From an archaeon (lineage in GTDB: Archaea; Nanobdellota; Nanobdellia; Woesearchaeales; ARS49), in NCBI GenBank assembly GCA_016213425.1, contig JACRAI010000053.1:1-5414 (forward strand): a stretch of 5,414 nt of DNA, read 5' to 3'. Made by a program: the position numbers and the translations under genes. A model generated the notes under the pieces. That model made no database searches, was not told where the DNA came from, and saw nothing but the letters and a program-made list of their open reading frames with translations. Below, piece after piece: positions 4,443-5,414 of the stretch. Each line of letters starts with the position of its first letter. Within the stretch, counting starts at the first letter, position 1.

Positions 4443-5408
4443 TTACCTTCTAAAAAAGATGTGGCTTATGAGGTATCCTAATCCGTATCCTGCAGATTTG
4501 ACTCCGATGGATGTTTCAATATCACTTAAGTTTCCGCCATTGTATAAAATAATTATTTCTGGAGTGAATGAAAAACCTAAAGTTAACAAAGTCATTAATT
4601 TTCTGGCAGTGCTTTTGGTATAACCTCCATAAAGTCCGCTTCCAGCACTCAAATGGTGACTGAAATTTAATCCGCCAGGTACATGACTTGTTACTATTGG
4701 GCTTGCGCATTGGCTAACTCCTAAAAAATATGCTACTGCACTGCATGCAAGAACTGGAGGGATAGCCCCTAAGCTTTCAGAAATAACTCCTTTTGTTTGG
4801 TTTGGAGTTTGTGGTTTGGAGTTTGTAGTTGGTTGAATTTTTTGTTCAAGAGACGTGCTGGAAAATTCTTGGATTAAAGCAACTTCTTGCCCTGTATGTT
4901 CTTTATACTCTTCAGCGAATTCCTTCGCTTGACTTAAAGCTTGAGGTGTATAAGCTCTTATTTTGATAGGATTAAACTTTCCATCCCTAAATAAAGGCAA
5001 TAATTTTCTGTCTGTTTTACCATCTTCCGTTTGAATAGTAGTCTCAAAAAGATTTATTTCAATATATTTTTCAAATTCAGTTCTTCTGAACCATCCTTTT
5101 TTCTTAATTTTTGAGAAATCCCAATTCGTTTCCCCGGAAGCTTTCAATTCGCCTTTTGATTCAAAAAGCTCATAACCTGAAGTTGAGTAATAATTGTTAA
5201 AATAAAGATCTCTCCCAAAATACTTCTTAACTAACTGACAGAATTCCTCTCTTAAAGCATGCGTGCCTTTCTCTATCTTAACTTTATCTTCTAAAGCATC
5301 ATTATTTCTATCAAATGCTTTCACTGCAGAATCTTCTTTAACAATGCCAAAATTTTTCAAATCTTCAGGTGTGATTTCCGGATTGTGTCTTTTCTTTTGT
5401 TGTTCCAT
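4443..5408 (-). CDS. 321-residue unknown protein: soluble N-terminal region, Pro/Thr/Asn linker, membrane C-terminal region
   Basis: I do not recognise the family. Residues 1-182 are charged and soluble. A segment 112-182 has a strand-rich pattern ending in a likely beta-alpha-beta unit (IKIRAY, helix 154-172, EVALIQEF). Residues 190-206 form a low-complexity Pro/Thr/Asn/Gln/Lys linker. The C-terminal part has three hydrophobic stretches (about 211-233, 269-289 and 301-319), with a Gly/Ser/His-rich loop 242-263 between the first two, and ends HIFFRR. The protein is probably membrane-anchored through its C-terminal half, with no N-terminal signal. The last 50 residues resemble the small 150- and 106-residue proteins in pattern (P-[EN]-II, Y-[GN], G-[VL]-x-S). 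The linker DNA matches a repeat found after ndk. The ATG at 5406-5408 gives MEQQKK; only six bases lie upstream, so an earlier start beyond the window cannot be excluded. It heads the visible part of the - strand gene group. Confidence 0.75.
   Translation of the reverse strand: MEQQKKRHNPEITPEDLKNFGIVKEDSAVKAFDRNNDALEDKVKIEKGTHALREEFCQLVKKYFGRDLYFNNYYSTSGYELFESKGELKASGETNWDFSKIKKKGWFRRTEFEKYIEINLFETTIQTEDGKTDRKLLPLFRDGKFNPIKIRAYTPQALSQAKEFAEEYKEHTGQEVALIQEFSSTSLEQKIQPTTNSKPQTPNQTKGVISESLGAIPPVLACSAVAYFLGVSQCASPIVTSHVPGGLNFSHHLSAGSGLYGGYTKSTARKLMTLLTLGFSFTPEIIILYNGGNLSDIETSIGVKSAGYGLGYLISHIFFRR
4445..4451 (-). promoter_or_regulatory. Shine-Dalgarno-like site of the 147-residue gene
   Basis: On the - strand, AGAAGGT spans the last arginine codons and the first base of the stop of the 321-residue gene, four bases before the ATG at 4438-4440. 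It is an imperfect match to AGGAGGT. The arrangement repeats the one at 3611-3616: SD inside the upstream gene's end, then a two-base gap. Confidence 0.5.
4795..4835. repeat. In-frame GTTTGGAG/GTTTGTAG repeat inside the 321-residue gene
   Basis: Two tandem 14-base copies, TTTGGAGTTTGTGG (4801-4814) and TTTGGAGTTTGTAG (4815-4828), differ at one base and are flanked by partial units. Read on the coding (-) strand they give the Pro/Thr/Asn/Gln linker at residues 193-206. Bases 4812-4830 match the reverse complement of 168-186 at 17 of 19 positions, so this belongs to the same repeat family as the hairpin after ndk. Confidence 0.75.
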
Positions 5409-5414
5409 TTTATT

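Noticed and set aside
4417..4710. Short open frames on both strands over the end of the 321-residue gene
   Set aside because: They overlap the 321- and 147-residue genes in other frames, and their composition looks like out-of-frame translation.

Overview
This AT-rich window looks archaeal, and probably comes from a DPANN-type lineage (Woesearchaeota or Pacearchaeota-like). The evidence is an archaeal-type elongation factor 2 with the diphthamide-site motif in domain IV, an archaeal BRE/TATA promoter placed for an almost leaderless transcript, and a neighbouring set of small lysine-rich proteins that I do not recognise. The phylum is an inference; the domain (Archaea) is well supported.

Layout: the + strand carries the 3' end of a nucleoside-diphosphate kinase gene (stop at 142-144). 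A 93-base intergenic region follows, holding a repeat-built hairpin and a TATA promoter, and then the complete EF-2 gene (238-2433). The remaining 3 kb is on the - strand. Reading in the direction of transcription, from right to left, it holds: a 321-residue protein with a soluble N-terminal part and a membrane C-terminal part (5408-4443); a 147-residue unknown protein (4440-3997); a 68-base gap with interleaved palindromes and a promoter; two paralogous small proteins of 106 and 150 residues (3927-3607 and 3604-3152); and a 241-residue metzincin-type zinc protease without a signal peptide (3155-2430). The EF-2 and protease genes converge and share the four bases TTAA that form both stop codons.

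The - strand genes are tightly packed. Two junctions have a 2-base gap with a Shine-Dalgarno-like sequence in the last codons of the upstream gene, and one is an ATGA overlap. They form one operon with an internal promoter, or two adjacent units: [321-147] and [106-150-metzincin]. A cytosolic metzincin coupled to two paralogous membrane-hairpin proteins, next to a third protein whose C-terminus shows a similar pattern, is the best candidate here for an undescribed system. Its function cannot be read from the sequence.

Two other points stand out. EF-2 has a changed P-loop (the usual Asp is His) together with a divergent, longer switch I. A short GTTTGTAG/GTTTGGAG repeat family appears both as a hairpin after ndk and, in frame, as a proline/threonine/asparagine linker inside the 321-residue protein.
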